Shown: positions 23,289 to 31,704, numbered from the stretch's first letter. The stretch: DNA of 45,700 nt from CAYMJV01 sp964390545 (GCA_964390545.1 CAYMJV010000016.1:1-45700); one strand, 5' to 3'. Notes: generated from the sequence alone by a model not told the origin. Made by a program: numbers and translations.

Positions 23289-25034
23289 ATGCTTGAAGAG
23301 AAAAAGACTTTCGGGGACTTTCTGGTTCGGTCAGGAGTGATCACGGCCGATCAGCTCATGAAAGCCCTTCAAGAGCAGAGACGGGCAGGAGAGAGGCTGG
23401 AGCAGACGCTTATCCGCCTCAAATATGCGGATGAAAGTCGAGTCTTTCATTTCTTGGCGGAATACTCCGATCTCCCTTTTGTGGATCTGGATACCTATAT
23501 GATTGACGAAAAAGTGGTCAACTTGATTCCGGAGGAATTGGCCAGGCGCCATCGACTCATCCCTCTCTTTAAAATTGGAACCACTCTGACCGTAGCCATG
23601 TCGGATCCCCTCAACATCCATGCTCTGGATGAGATCAAGAGCAAAACGAAAACCGATGTGGAGATTGCGATCACCACCGATGAGAAGATCCAAAAAGCGA
23701 TCGACCAGCATTACGGGTTTTCTGTCACCCGGCTCCAAAAATCTCTCGAACAATATGCAAAAGGAAACGGCGAGGACCTCTCTCCAGAGGCCTCCGAGTA
23801 TCGAAAAACCTATGAATTGGCTGCCAGAGAATTTCTGCCCGGTCAGATCGAAGAGGCGCCAGCCGCCCAGCTTTTTGACATCATCGTGATTCAGGCGATT
23901 CGGGATCGGGCGAGCGATATTCACTTTGAGCCTGATGAAAAGGCCCTTCGCATCCGATTTCGCATCGATGGTTTCTTATACGAGTTCCTTAGCCTTCCGA
24001 GGGCCATCCATCCCTCCCTCACCTCCAGGATTAAGGTCCTGGCGGAGATGGACATTGCTGAAACCCGGCTCCCCCAGGATGGAAACTTCAATGTCAAAAT
24101 GGAGGATCGTAGTTTCGAGATCAGGGTTTCTACCTTTCCAACCATTTATGGAGAAAATGTGGTCCTCCGATTACTGGACCAGACCAGCCCTCTGATCAAA
24201 TTGGAAGATCTGGGGTTCGCTGAGGAGATGCTCCATCGTTTCAAACAACTGCTCCGAAGGCCCAATGGAATCATCCTCGTGACAGGTCCCACGGGAAGTG
24301 GAAAGACGACCACGCTCTATGCCTGTTTGAACCTGATCAACTCCATGGATAAGAATATCATTACCATTGAGGACCCTGTGGAATACCGGCTCGCATTGAT
24401 CCGGCAGACGCAAGTCAACCTCAAAGCCGGCATTACCTTTGCCAAAGGGCTGAGATCCATTCTCCGACAGGACCCCGATGTCATTATGGTGGGAGAAATA
24501 AGAGACCTGGAAACTTCAGAGGTGGCCATCCAGGCAGCCTTGACAGGGCATTTGGTGTTGAGCACTTTGCACACCAACGACGCATCCGAGGCCGTCACTC
24601 GGTTGATGGACATTGGAGTCGAACCTTACCTGATCTCCTCATCGGTCGTCGGGGTATTGGCCCAGCGGTTGATACGCACCATCTGCCCGAATTGCAAAGT
24701 ATCTTATCAGGCGGATCCGGCTGTCCTGGCCGAGCTGGGCGAAGATTTTTCAAAATCGAAGGAACCCGTCACCCTTTATCGAGGCAAGGGGTGCAAGAAT
24801 TGTAAACAGTCAGGCTATTTGGGAAGAATGGGGATTTTCGAACTCTTTCTTGTAAACGAAAAGATTAAACAGTTGATTTCAGAGAAGGCCTCTACCCAAA
24901 TCATCCGGCAGACAACGAAGCAACATATCAGAATGCTCTCTTTGAGAGAGGATGGCCTTCATAAAGTATTGAAGGGAATGACAACGCTTGAGGAAGTAGA
25001 TCGCGTCGCTTACAAAGATGCGTTTGAGATGTAA
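23289..25034 (+). CDS. mshE: MSHA pilus assembly ATPase (GspE/PilB family)
   Basis: 581 residues from ATG 23289, with AAGG eight bases upstream; in-frame upstream starts fall in a repeat. The N-terminal MshEN domain (about 10-150; FGDFLVRSGVITADQLMKAL) is one that in MshE binds cyclic di-GMP. The ATPase core has Walker A GPTGSGKTT, the Asp box (ITIEDPVEYRL), Walker B (LRQDPDVIMVGEIRDLETSE) and the His box (GHLVLSTLHTND). A zinc-binding tetracysteine is visible as CPNC and CKNC near 465-515. It energises pilus extension at the inner face of the membrane with the MshG platform. It ends the pilus operon; a 145-bp MITE begins 3 bases after its stop codon. Confidence 0.95.
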   Translation: MLEEKKTFGDFLVRSGVITADQLMKALQEQRRAGERLEQTLIRLKYADESRVFHFLAEYSDLPFVDLDTYMIDEKVVNLIPEELARRHRLIPLFKIGTTLTVAMSDPLNIHALDEIKSKTKTDVEIAITTDEKIQKAIDQHYGFSVTRLQKSLEQYAKGNGEDLSPEASEYRKTYELAAREFLPGQIEEAPAAQLFDIIVIQAIRDRASDIHFEPDEKALRIRFRIDGFLYEFLSLPRAIHPSLTSRIKVLAEMDIAETRLPQDGNFNVKMEDRSFEIRVSTFPTIYGENVVLRLLDQTSPLIKLEDLGFAEEMLHRFKQLLRRPNGIILVTGPTGSGKTTTLYACLNLINSMDKNIITIEDPVEYRLALIRQTQVNLKAGITFAKGLRSILRQDPDVIMVGEIRDLETSEVAIQAALTGHLVLSTLHTNDASEAVTRLMDIGVEPYLISSSVVGVLAQRLIRTICPNCKVSYQADPAVLAELGEDFSKSKEPVTLYRGKGCKNCKQSGYLGRMGIFELFLVNEKIKQLISEKASTQIIRQTTKQHIRMLSLREDGLHKVLKGMTTLEEVDRVAYKDAFEM

Positions 25035-25037
25035 CTG

Positions 25038-25182
25038 CTAAGGAGTCCATAATTGAAAAGACATATTGTTCTGAAAATCTCCCCTTACCCCTCTTTGCCA
25101 AAGAGGGGTAATTCCTCCCTTTTGTAAAGGGAGGAGAGGAGGGATTTGGTCTTCAATGTCCATACAATTATGGACTGATTAG
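25038..25182. mobile_element. 145-bp MITE with 18-bp terminal inverted repeats, copy 1
   Basis: The ends CTAAGGAGTCCATAATTG and CAATTATGGACTGATTAG are inverse at 16 of 18 positions. Inside are two hairpins, CCCCTCTTTGCCAAAGAGGGG and CCTCCCTTTTGTAAAGGGAGG-like. A near-identical 145-bp copy lies inverted at 35080-35224, where TA flanks both ends, suggesting a TA target as in IS630/Tc1 elements. This copy fills the whole spacer between two convergent genes, so it may also end transcription. Confidence 0.85.
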
Positions 25183-25186
25183 TAAT

Positions 25187-25885
25187 TTACTTCTTTGATC
25201 CCCTCCGAAAGAGGTTGTATTTGAGAATCCAGTAGAGGGCAGCAATGCCATCTTTCCAGCTGATCTTCTTTCCCTCTGTGTAATCCCTGCCCCAATACGA
25301 AATAGGAATTTCGTAAATACGGCAGCCCATTTTTGCAACCTTGGCTGTGATCTCGGGCTCAAATCCAAAACGATTACTCTCAATTTCTATTCCTCTGAGA
25401 ACCTCTGCGCGAAAGGCCTTATACCCAGTCTCCATATCCGACAGGTTGAGGTCCGTGAGCATATTCGATAGGGTCGTGATCACCTTGTTTCCAACAGCAT
25501 GCCAAAAATAAAGAACACGATGCGTTCCCCCCTGGAATCGAGAGCCATAGACGACATCTGCGGCTCCCTCGAGAATCGGGGCCATTAAATGGGGATATTC
25601 AGATGGATTGTACTCCAGATCGGCATCCTGAATAATGACCACGTCTCCCGTGACACGAGGAAGAGCCATACGAATGGCTGCTCCCTTTCCGCAATTTTTC
25701 TCATTGAAGAGAACCGTTAACCCTTGTCTGTTCTCTTCTAAAATGCGAGCCGTTCCGTCTGTGGAGCCGTCATCCACCACAATAATCTCTTTCTCAAAAG
25801 GGGCTTCTTTTACCCTTTTGATAATCTCCAGGATGGTCTCCACCTCATTATAGACAGGAATGATCACGGAAAGCTTCATGTCCAT
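25187..25885 (-). CDS. Family 2 glycosyltransferase (polyprenyl-phosphate sugar transferase type)
   Basis: 232 residues from the ATG at 25885, which has AGGAGAAA directly upstream. It begins MDMKLSVIIPVYNEVETILEII, continues VVDDGSTDGT (nucleotide binding) and IIQDADLEYNP (the metal-binding DxD), then TDLNLSDMETGYKAFR, as in DPM1/GtrB-like GT2 enzymes. There is no C-terminal membrane pair, so it is the short cytosolic form. It likely makes polyprenyl-phosphate-linked sugar for the GT-C enzymes nearby (27203 and 31856); that link is inferred. The methyltransferase gene ends 8 bases upstream, so they are co-transcribed. Confidence 0.92.
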   Translation of the reverse strand: MDMKLSVIIPVYNEVETILEIIKRVKEAPFEKEIIVVDDGSTDGTARILEENRQGLTVLFNEKNCGKGAAIRMALPRVTGDVVIIQDADLEYNPSEYPHLMAPILEGAADVVYGSRFQGGTHRVLYFWHAVGNKVITTLSNMLTDLNLSDMETGYKAFRAEVLRGIEIESNRFGFEPEITAKVAKMGCRIYEIPISYWGRDYTEGKKISWKDGIAALYWILKYNLFRRGSKK

Positions 25886-25893
25886 TTTCTCCT

Positions 25894-26598
25894 CTAACCC
25901 TTTTCTCCTATCGCAATCAGGGATTGCCCGATCAGGGTGGGCACCCATCTCTCCATCTGAACCATCAGCGGGACGAATTGATTAAACTTTCTGACCTGTC
26001 CTGCTGGCAAAAGGCTCTTTCGTAACAGGGTGCCGTTAACAAACCATCCAAATATACCAAAGAAATTGAAATATTTTAAGGAGCAAATGTGAAAATGGTT
26101 CTTCTTAAGTTTTAGGATAAGCTCCCTTTTGGTATACCGCCGAAAATGTCCGAGTTCTCGATCAAGGGTATTGTAAAGAATCCTCAATGCAGGCACAAGG
26201 AGTACGAGCCTTCCCCCTTGAGGAAGGAAACGATAAAACCTTGATAGGACCGCGTCATCGTCCTCCACATGCTCCAAGACATTGGAGCAGAGAATGGTAT
26301 CTATGGACACGGGGAAATCTTTTGACAGGTCCTGTTGAATATCCCACAGGAGAACCCCGTTCAGATTGGAATGACTTCCAAACTTATCGTCCACCCTTTG
26401 GAGATAGTGGGGATTCATGTCTGAAGCCACCACTTTTCCTGCCTCGAGAAGCAGACCGGTCAGATTTCCAATGCCACATCCAACTTCCAAAATACTCTTT
26501 CCCAGCCAGGGTTTAACTTTGTCAAAGATCCACTGGTTATAAGCTGAGGCTTCTTCTAAGATCGAGAGGGTTAAGGTGTTTACCTTTTCGACATCCAT
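25894..26598 (-). CDS. SAM-dependent class I methyltransferase
   Basis: 234 residues from ATG 26598. The SAM-binding motif is ILEVGCGIGNLTGLLL, motif II VASDMNP, and the post-motif region TILCSNVLEHVEDDDAVLSRF. The hydrophobic C-terminus (YFNFFGIFGWFVNGTLLRKSL) suggests membrane contact, as in methyltransferases of glycan and lipid gene clusters. The frame remains open to 26685, but those extra residues are encoded by the left REP half and the end of the RAYT element, so I keep the later start. No clear ribosome site is present; the element may have displaced the native 5' end. It is paired with the GT2 gene downstream. Confidence 0.85.
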   Translation of the reverse strand: MDVEKVNTLTLSILEEASAYNQWIFDKVKPWLGKSILEVGCGIGNLTGLLLEAGKVVASDMNPHYLQRVDDKFGSHSNLNGVLLWDIQQDLSKDFPVSIDTILCSNVLEHVEDDDAVLSRFYRFLPQGGRLVLLVPALRILYNTLDRELGHFRRYTKRELILKLKKNHFHICSLKYFNFFGIFGWFVNGTLLRKSLLPAGQVRKFNQFVPLMVQMERWVPTLIGQSLIAIGEKG

Positions 26599-26647
26599 GG
26601 TGAAACCATCAGATTGGGATCGAAGCCCATTTACTTTGAGTTGTTCC

Positions 26648-27174
26648 GTAGGGGCGGGCCTCCGTGCCCGCCCATTTATGTCCATCTATGCCAAGAATAG
26701 GGATAGGAACTCCAATCCTGAACAAGACCTTTTCTCACAGGATTGCACATAATATATTCTGCGACCCTTTTCACGTCTTCATCTTTTCGCAGTGCATGGT
26801 CATAAAAGCTTCGTTGCCAAACTTTTCCCTCGCAACCTTTATTCCAAACCAAATGAGTGGCGTATCCCTTCCACTTGCTGATGAGGTCAATCAAATTTTC
26901 CGATAGAGGTGTCATTAGAAGATGGACATGATCTGGCATAACGCAAACTGCCATCATGTCAGATTTCCTCTGTAAATCCCCTTCCATAATTGAGTGGAAA
27001 ATCATTTCACCAAATTGATTCAGTAAAGGAATCCTGTCATGTGTACATATCGTGATGGAAAACGGTTGATCTGGTTTCTGGTACAATCCCCTGTGTAAAC
27101 GGATAGTCTTGCGCTGAGGAATGTTCTTCAAATGTTTTCCTTTCCGGAGGGAGTCCGCAGAGGGACTCCCCTAC
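26648..27174. mobile_element. RAYT element: transposase gene enclosed by left and right REP halves
   Basis: The left half at 26648-26673 is GTAG plus stem GGGCGGGC/GCCCGCCC. The right half at 27149-27174, read on the minus strand, is GTAG plus stem GGGAGTCC/GGACTCCC. Each is 26 bases, just as in the gene-less REPIN at 15188-15263. The transposase gene stop lies 2 bases inside the left half and its start 17 bases inside the right half. The element is therefore about 527 bp and carries nothing but the transposase between its ends. Confidence 0.8.
26676..27131 (-). CDS. REP-associated tyrosine transposase (RAYT, IS200-like Y1/HUH)
   Basis: 151 residues, complete. The HUH metal site is the HVH of CVMPDHVHLLMTP (H68, H70) and the catalytic Tyr is Y110 in WQRSFYDHALR. 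The C-terminal RVAEYIMCNPVRKGLV is typical of RAYTs and separates them from IS200 TnpA. RAYTs nick single-stranded REP hairpins next to GTAG and are credited with spreading REPs and REPINs. The start is TTG 27131 with GGAAAGG upstream. The gene lies exactly between REP halves whose relatives occur at many sites in this window. It interrupts the spacing between the methyltransferase and the YfhO-like gene. Confidence 0.92.
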   Translation of the reverse strand: MKNIPQRKTIRLHRGLYQKPDQPFSITICTHDRIPLLNQFGEMIFHSIMEGDLQRKSDMMAVCVMPDHVHLLMTPLSENLIDLISKWKGYATHLVWNKGCEGKVWQRSFYDHALRKDEDVKRVAEYIMCNPVRKGLVQDWSSYPYSWHRWT

Positions 27175-27202
27175 GTTTTGTGACCAAAGCAATTCTTCTT
27201 TT

Positions 27203-29824
27203 TTAACAGACGGGTGGAAAGACCCGTCGCTTGAACCGTGAAGAGAGTCCCATCACCAGAATTCCTATGATTCCCAGAGAGGTGACCAGGACTCCAAGCT
27301 TAACACTCATGGGATGATAAACAAACTTCACCTCATGTTTCCCTGGAGGAATAGACACGGCTCGGAAATTGTAATTTGCTCGAAAAATCCTCACAGGACT
27401 TCCATCTAAATAGGCCTTCCAGCCAGGGAAATAGGTATCGCTTAAAACCAAAAGGCTATCTTCTTTTGCCTCCACCAAAAGTTGAAGGCGATTATTGCCC
27501 TCAGAGATAAGTTCAGGGAGCCCCTGCCTACCGCAGGCAGGCGCGGGACGGGGCTCCCCTACGTCTTTCTTTTTCTGTAGGGGCGACTCACCGCGGTCGC
27601 CCTTTTTATTTTCTTGCCCTGCCAATCCTCTTTCTTTCCTCCCCTTGACTAAAGGGGGGCGGGGGGGATTAACTCCTGGCTCCTCCTCGAGAAGAACTTC
27701 TTTTCGAGGATTGAACTCCTTGCCAGAAAGGATGGCAAGAATGGATTTCTCGTCCAGGACTCTATGATCTCTAACCAGCCATGCCCTTGGAAGGGGATTA
27801 CGATTTCTATATAATTTGATGGTATTTTCTTTTAGAAGGTCCTCCCTCTTGCCCTGAAGGCCCTCAAGTCTTGAATAGATCATCTCAAAACGCGGGTCTT
27901 TTTCTATAAGTGTTACTGATGTAACATATTTCACCCCATAAAGGTCGATGAGGTTAGTTGCTGAGATCGATGGAGTTCCGACGAACGCCTTATAGAGATC
28001 ATCCGCCCTTTTCAGATGAACCACATCGATTCCCCAGATATCGCGAAGCCAGTGAAGTAAATTCATCGTAGGCTCATGTTTCTCCTTAAAAACATCCAGA
28101 GGAGATCCTCCTCCAACTAAGATTGGAATCTCTGCGGCAATGGTCTTCCCAGTTGCAAAGACCCTGAAATGTCCTATATCTGAAGCGATGATCTCCTGAA
28201 CCTTTGTCTTTTGGAAGTATTCGGATGTCCTTTCTTTTCCATAGAATCCCATATTCCCAAAAAGATCTGCAATCAAGAAGAGAATTAACAATACTTTAGC
28301 CCACCCTTTCCATTGCACCTCATGTCCTATCCTCAGCAAGAGAAAGAAGAGGGTAAGGTAGAAGACAAATCTTTTAGCATGATAGAGGTTAATAGAAAGA
28401 AAGTTGAAATCGGGGACATCGAGACCCTTCCCTCTCAGTAAATGCTCGATCTTCTGGTGCCCCAAGACTAAAATGAGAAGAGCGAGGCCGCTGACCAAGG
28501 CGAGGATGATCGACAGATGTTTTAGTCCTCTCCTCGCACTTTCTTTTGAAAATCCAGTCAATTTCTCAAATCCCAGACCTGCTGTAATAGAGAGGATGAG
28601 AATGAAGATATAAAGGAACTTAGCGGGATACCGGATGCCATTGAAAAAGGGAACATATTTGAATACGAACGGATAAAACGGGTTATATTGTCCAAGGGAT
28701 AGAAATAGGGAGAAGATCATAAGGGAGAAGAAAAGCCTTCGTCCTTTCCCAAAAAGAAAGAACAAGGAACTTAAAATAAAGGGCAGCCCACCCGTATAGA
28801 GAGTCTTAAACCAGCATTGGTTGATCCAATATTTTTTCATATCGATGAAATAACCATACACATCAGGTAGGAAGAAGAGAAGGATATCCTTCGGTGCAAA
28901 ACTCCAGACGGTTGCCTCTTGGTAAGAGATTCCTTTCCCTCGTATGGAGTGAACCCATAGTTCAAGAAAAGGAATAAACTGAATGGCCGAAAGGAATAAG
29001 AAGACGGTAGAAACGATCAAGAGGCTTCGAAATCGATTCCAGTAGGGGCGGCCCACTGCCGCTGCCCATTTCGGGAGCCCCTGCCTACCGCAGGCAGGCA
29101 CAGAAGGGGGCTCCCCTACGGAATTCTTATTCTGTAGGGGAGCCCCTCTGCGGTCGCCCTCTTGAATCCCCTGAATCTGAGGAGAAAAGATGATCATCGA
29201 TAAAAGGACTAAAAAATTGCCATAAACAATTTCAACGCCACCCCCCAAGAAAGAAATGGCCATGAAAATGGAAGTTACTATTTCATTCTTAAACCCCGGG
29301 CATGACATAGCCCTTCTAAAAAACATCATGATCAGCGGGGTCCAGATCACGGACAAAAGACAGGTTAGAAGGGAGTGGACAGAGAGGAGATAACCACTCA
29401 ACATAAAGATGAGGCCTGAGATAAGAGCCCCTGTGGAATGTACTCCTAAATCTCGCAGAAACAGATAAGTGAATAATCCTCCCAGGAAGAAATGGAGGAT
29501 GATAATGGCATTGAAGGCCATGTCGAACGGAAGAAGAAAGAACAGACCGTTTAATGGATAGGCGACGGCATGTTGAGGGTTGGCGAAGAAAGGGTGACCC
29601 GTGAACTGATACGGGTTCCAAAGAGGAAAATCACCATTCTTAATGCTTTCAACCCAGAAGAATCTCGGGGGGATGAAATAGGGACCGAGGTCTCTTTCTG
29701 TGAGGAGGTATCTTCCATTAAACAAGTCATAGAAAAAGAGGAAGGAGCAAAAAAGAAGGGTTAAACCAGCCAAAAAATTGGCCGACTTAACCCATTCTAT
29801 TTTCGTCCTTATGGAGGCTGTCAC
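27203..29824 (-). CDS. YfhO-like multi-spanning membrane protein with two in-frame repeat insertions
   Basis: 873 residues. It has about 12-14 membrane helices and the YfhO family opening (LTERDLGPYFIPPRFFWVES, PLWNPYQFTGHPFFANPQ), and ends with a beta-rich domain (SDTYFPGWKAYLDGSPVRI, RAVSIPPGKHEVKFVYHP) and a final helix. YfhO proteins are GT-C-like and are linked to glycosylation of surface polymers. Two segments are translated repeats: residues about 223-261 (REP halves at 29042-29159) and about 718-770 (27516-27670). Both keep the frame and fall in loops. It starts at a GTG 19 bases after the MshA-like pilin stop, so it probably shares the pilin's sigma-54 promoter. Confidence 0.88.
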   Translation of the reverse strand: MTASIRTKIEWVKSANFLAGLTLLFCSFLFFYDLFNGRYLLTERDLGPYFIPPRFFWVESIKNGDFPLWNPYQFTGHPFFANPQHAVAYPLNGLFFLLPFDMAFNAIIILHFFLGGLFTYLFLRDLGVHSTGALISGLIFMLSGYLLSVHSLLTCLLSVIWTPLIMMFFRRAMSCPGFKNEIVTSIFMAISFLGGGVEIVYGNFLVLLSMIIFSPQIQGIQEGDRRGAPLQNKNSVGEPPSVPACGRQGLPKWAAAVGRPYWNRFRSLLIVSTVFLFLSAIQFIPFLELWVHSIRGKGISYQEATVWSFAPKDILLFFLPDVYGYFIDMKKYWINQCWFKTLYTGGLPFILSSLFFLFGKGRRLFFSLMIFSLFLSLGQYNPFYPFVFKYVPFFNGIRYPAKFLYIFILILSITAGLGFEKLTGFSKESARRGLKHLSIILALVSGLALLILVLGHQKIEHLLRGKGLDVPDFNFLSINLYHAKRFVFYLTLFFLLLRIGHEVQWKGWAKVLLILFLIADLFGNMGFYGKERTSEYFQKTKVQEIIASDIGHFRVFATGKTIAAEIPILVGGGSPLDVFKEKHEPTMNLLHWLRDIWGIDVVHLKRADDLYKAFVGTPSISATNLIDLYGVKYVTSVTLIEKDPRFEMIYSRLEGLQGKREDLLKENTIKLYRNRNPLPRAWLVRDHRVLDEKSILAILSGKEFNPRKEVLLEEEPGVNPPRPPLVKGRKERGLAGQENKKGDRGESPLQKKKDVGEPRPAPACGRQGLPELISEGNNRLQLLVEAKEDSLLVLSDTYFPGWKAYLDGSPVRIFRANYNFRAVSIPPGKHEVKFVYHPMSVKLGVLVTSLGIIGILVMGLSSRFKRRVFPPVC
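27516..27602. repeat. In-frame REP pair (right half, 14 bases, left half) inside the YfhO-like gene
   Basis: The right half, GGGAGCC...GGGGCTCCCCTAC, carries a nested GCCTACCGCAGGC palindrome. A 14-base T-rich spacer ending TTTTTCT follows, then a left half GTAG plus stem with GGTCGCCC. The same right-spacer-left order occurs at 29075-29159. Confidence 0.8.
27624..27670. repeat. AATCC...GGGGGATT repeat inside the YfhO-like gene
   Basis: A diverged copy of the C/G-rich palindrome, with the centre CCCCTTGACTAAAGGGG. It encodes NPPRPPLVKGRK, which resembles the NPPTPPFVKGG tail of the PilM-PilN fusion. Confidence 0.75.
29042..29159. repeat. In-frame REP triple (left, right, 14 bases, left) inside the YfhO-like gene
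   Basis: The left half lies at 29042-29067, then the right half with nested GCCTACCGCAGGC palindrome ends at 29119. A 14-base spacer ending TTATTCT leads to a second left half at 29134-29159. It encodes about 39 residues in a loop between two membrane helices and keeps the frame. Confidence 0.8.
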
Positions 29825-29843
29825 AAAAGGCTGATATTAACCC

Positions 29844-30224
29844 TCACCACGTTCCTGTTGCTGCCGATATGGTTCCGTAAGTACCGGGGGCCGCCGGTGT
29901 GGGTGTGAGGGTAAAGACGTAATTATACCCTCCTGCTGTCATCGTAAAGAGCGTTGTTGCCGCAGTCCATGAAACACCTTTTAATTCGGCAATATCATTG
30001 GCGATATCAAGCATGGTATACGCAGTGGCGGTATTTCCTAGTATATTCTTGCCGAATCTTAGCGCATTCGCACTTCTCAGGGAACCCAAAACACCTCTTG
30101 CTGTGCCATTTGCGGCGTCCTGCGTTAAGTCGAGATATTTTGGAATCGCTACTGCTGCAAGAATCCCGATGATGACGATAATTACGATCAATTCAATCAA
30201 TGTAAAACCCTTCTGATTTCTCAT
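29844..30224 (-). CDS. Type IV pilin, MshA-like major pilin candidate
   Basis: 126 residues. The short prepilin leader is MRNQKG|FTLIELIVIIVIIGILAAVAIPKYLDL with Glu +5, and the N-terminal helix continues into DAANGTARGVLGSLRSANAL, as in MshA and MshB. A beta-rich C-terminal half follows with no Cys pair, so the usual disulfide loop is missing. It has a strong ribosome site (GGGGAGGG) and a perfect sigma-54 promoter 90-105 bases upstream, as many major pilin genes do. It stands alone, 5 kb from the end of the pilus operon, and probably supplies the main subunit for that machine. The YfhO-like gene follows immediately. Confidence 0.92.
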   Translation of the reverse strand: MRNQKGFTLIELIVIIVIIGILAAVAIPKYLDLTQDAANGTARGVLGSLRSANALRFGKNILGNTATAYTMLDIANDIAELKGVSWTAATTLFTMTAGGYNYVFTLTPTPAAPGTYGTISAATGTW

Positions 30225-30313
30225 TCTTGGCCCTCCCCTTTTTTCAGATTCATTAAGAAATTTGTTTAGTTATATACCAACGAAAATTGTTTTGTCAATG
30301 GGTTTTTCAAATG

Positions 30314-30329
30314 AGCAATTTTTGTGCCA
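30314..30329 (-). promoter_or_regulatory. Sigma-54 (-24/-12) promoter of the pilin gene
   Basis: Minus strand TTGGCAC, AAAAA, TTGCT: a full match to TGGCAC-N5-TTGCW. The expected start of transcription is near 30303, giving a leader of about 80 bases to ATG 30224. The surrounding 30225-30591 spacer has no gene; besides this site it holds AT-rich sequence and a REP-derived repeat. Confidence 0.85.
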
Positions 30330-30502
30330 AGAAGTGATGAATCTTAAAAATAAAAAAGTAAATGAAATTAACAGGTTATATTGAATTTTTCCGTCTTAAT
30401 TCCATGTCTATACTAAACTTCCTCTAAAAAATTGACTATTTTTGTCCAATCTGCAAAAAAATTTCCATTTTTGGGCTCCATCTTATTCTTTTTCATTTAG
30501 CT

Positions 30503-30549
30503 GTAGGGGAGCCCCTCAGCGCCTGCCTGCCGGTAGGCAGGGGTTCCCG
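30503..30549. repeat. REP half with nested 20-bp palindrome
   Basis: GTAGGGGAGCCCC followed by CCTGCCTGCCGGTAGGCAGG and GGGTTCCC. It is a left-type REP with the palindrome family inserted in its hairpin, in the spacer between the pilin promoter and xdhC. A TTATTC-type run precedes it, as at 29120-29133. Confidence 0.7.
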
Positions 30550-30591
30550 AATGAGGACGGCCACTTCGTTCGCAATGACAAATTTCTACAT

Positions 30592-31704
30592 CTATTTTTC
30601 GGATTTAGAAAGAGGTTCCCCTCTCGCTTTAATCAACTCTGCGATGATGCTCACTCCAATTTCCTCAGGGGTTTCGGAATGGATATCAAGACCGATTGGA
30701 GCATGAACATGATTCAAAGACTCTTTTGGAACTCCCCTCTCCATCAGATTTTGGTAAAGAGTCCGAATCTTCTTCTTCGATCCTATCATTCCAATGTAAC
30801 GGGCATTGGTTTTGACCGCCTGTTCCAGAACAAACCCGTCGTAGAGATGGCCTCGTGTGACGATGACAATATAAGAAGACTCATCGATAGAGAATCGATC
30901 AAAACATTCTTCAAACTCTGAGACGATCACCTCATCTGCCTCAGGAAAACGTTCTCGATTGGCAAACATTTCACGGTCATCGATGACCACCACCCTGAAA
31001 TTGACCCTCTTGGCGAGGGGAGAGAGTTGCTGGGAGATATGTCCTGCTCCAAAGATATATACAGTGGGTTCTGAGAAGATGGGTTCCAGTAAGACCTCCA
31101 TTTTTTTCCATGGTTCGACAAGATCACCACGGCGAGTATCATCTTCCTCCGAGTTTAATACGATCACTTTCGGCTTCTTTTCATTCAGCAATGCTTCACT
31201 TTCTTCCAAAATCCTCTGTTCCAATTCCTTTCTATCCAAAAGAGACCCCACCTTCTCGCCGGAAATCTTTAACAGAGCTTTTGACTTTTCACCTTTCGGG
31301 AAAACACCATCCATTGAGATTAGAGTAGCAAGAACAGCAGCTCCTCCTTTCTGTTTCATTTTCATCACTTCTCGATAGATAGGGATAAACTCTTCTTTCA
31401 AGGGCTCCACAAAGATGTCAATATTCCCTCCGCAGATGAGCCCTCCTTCTGCCAGTTGCTCTGCCGTCAAACTAAAGTGGAGGACTCCTCCTTCCTGTTT
31501 TTTCATCACCTCCCGAGCCCCCTGCCATACTTCTGCCTCGACACAGCCTCCGCCGATGGAACCAAAGGAAGAGCCATCTTCCTTGATCAAATATTTTGCC
31601 CCTACCCCTCTGGGGGCAGATCCCACACGGGTGATGAGAGTCGCCAGAGCCAACTTCTCCTTCTTCTCAAGGGCTCGAATAATTTCAGAATAGATATCCT
31701 GCAT
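30592..31704 (-). CDS. XdhC/CoxI family molybdenum hydroxylase maturation protein
   Basis: 370 residues from ATG 31704. The N-terminal XdhC/CoxI domain shows GSAPRGVGAKYLIKEDG and GSIGGGCVEAEV; the C-terminal Rossmann domain shows VYIFGAGHISQQLSPLAKRV and DDREMFANRERFP. XdhC proteins bind molybdopterin cofactor, promote its sulfuration and hand it to apo-hydroxylases. The start is fixed by a promoter whose expected transcription start (about 31758) lies downstream of the earlier in-frame GTG at 31761. Length is normal for the two-domain form. Its client is probably the hydroxylase at 162-3410 or a relative. Confidence 0.93.
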   Translation of the reverse strand: MQDIYSEIIRALEKKEKLALATLITRVGSAPRGVGAKYLIKEDGSSFGSIGGGCVEAEVWQGAREVMKKQEGGVLHFSLTAEQLAEGGLICGGNIDIFVEPLKEEFIPIYREVMKMKQKGGAAVLATLISMDGVFPKGEKSKALLKISGEKVGSLLDRKELEQRILEESEALLNEKKPKVIVLNSEEDDTRRGDLVEPWKKMEVLLEPIFSEPTVYIFGAGHISQQLSPLAKRVNFRVVVIDDREMFANRERFPEADEVIVSEFEECFDRFSIDESSYIVIVTRGHLYDGFVLEQAVKTNARYIGMIGSKKKIRTLYQNLMERGVPKESLNHVHAPIGLDIHSETPEEIGVSIIAELIKARGEPLSKSEK

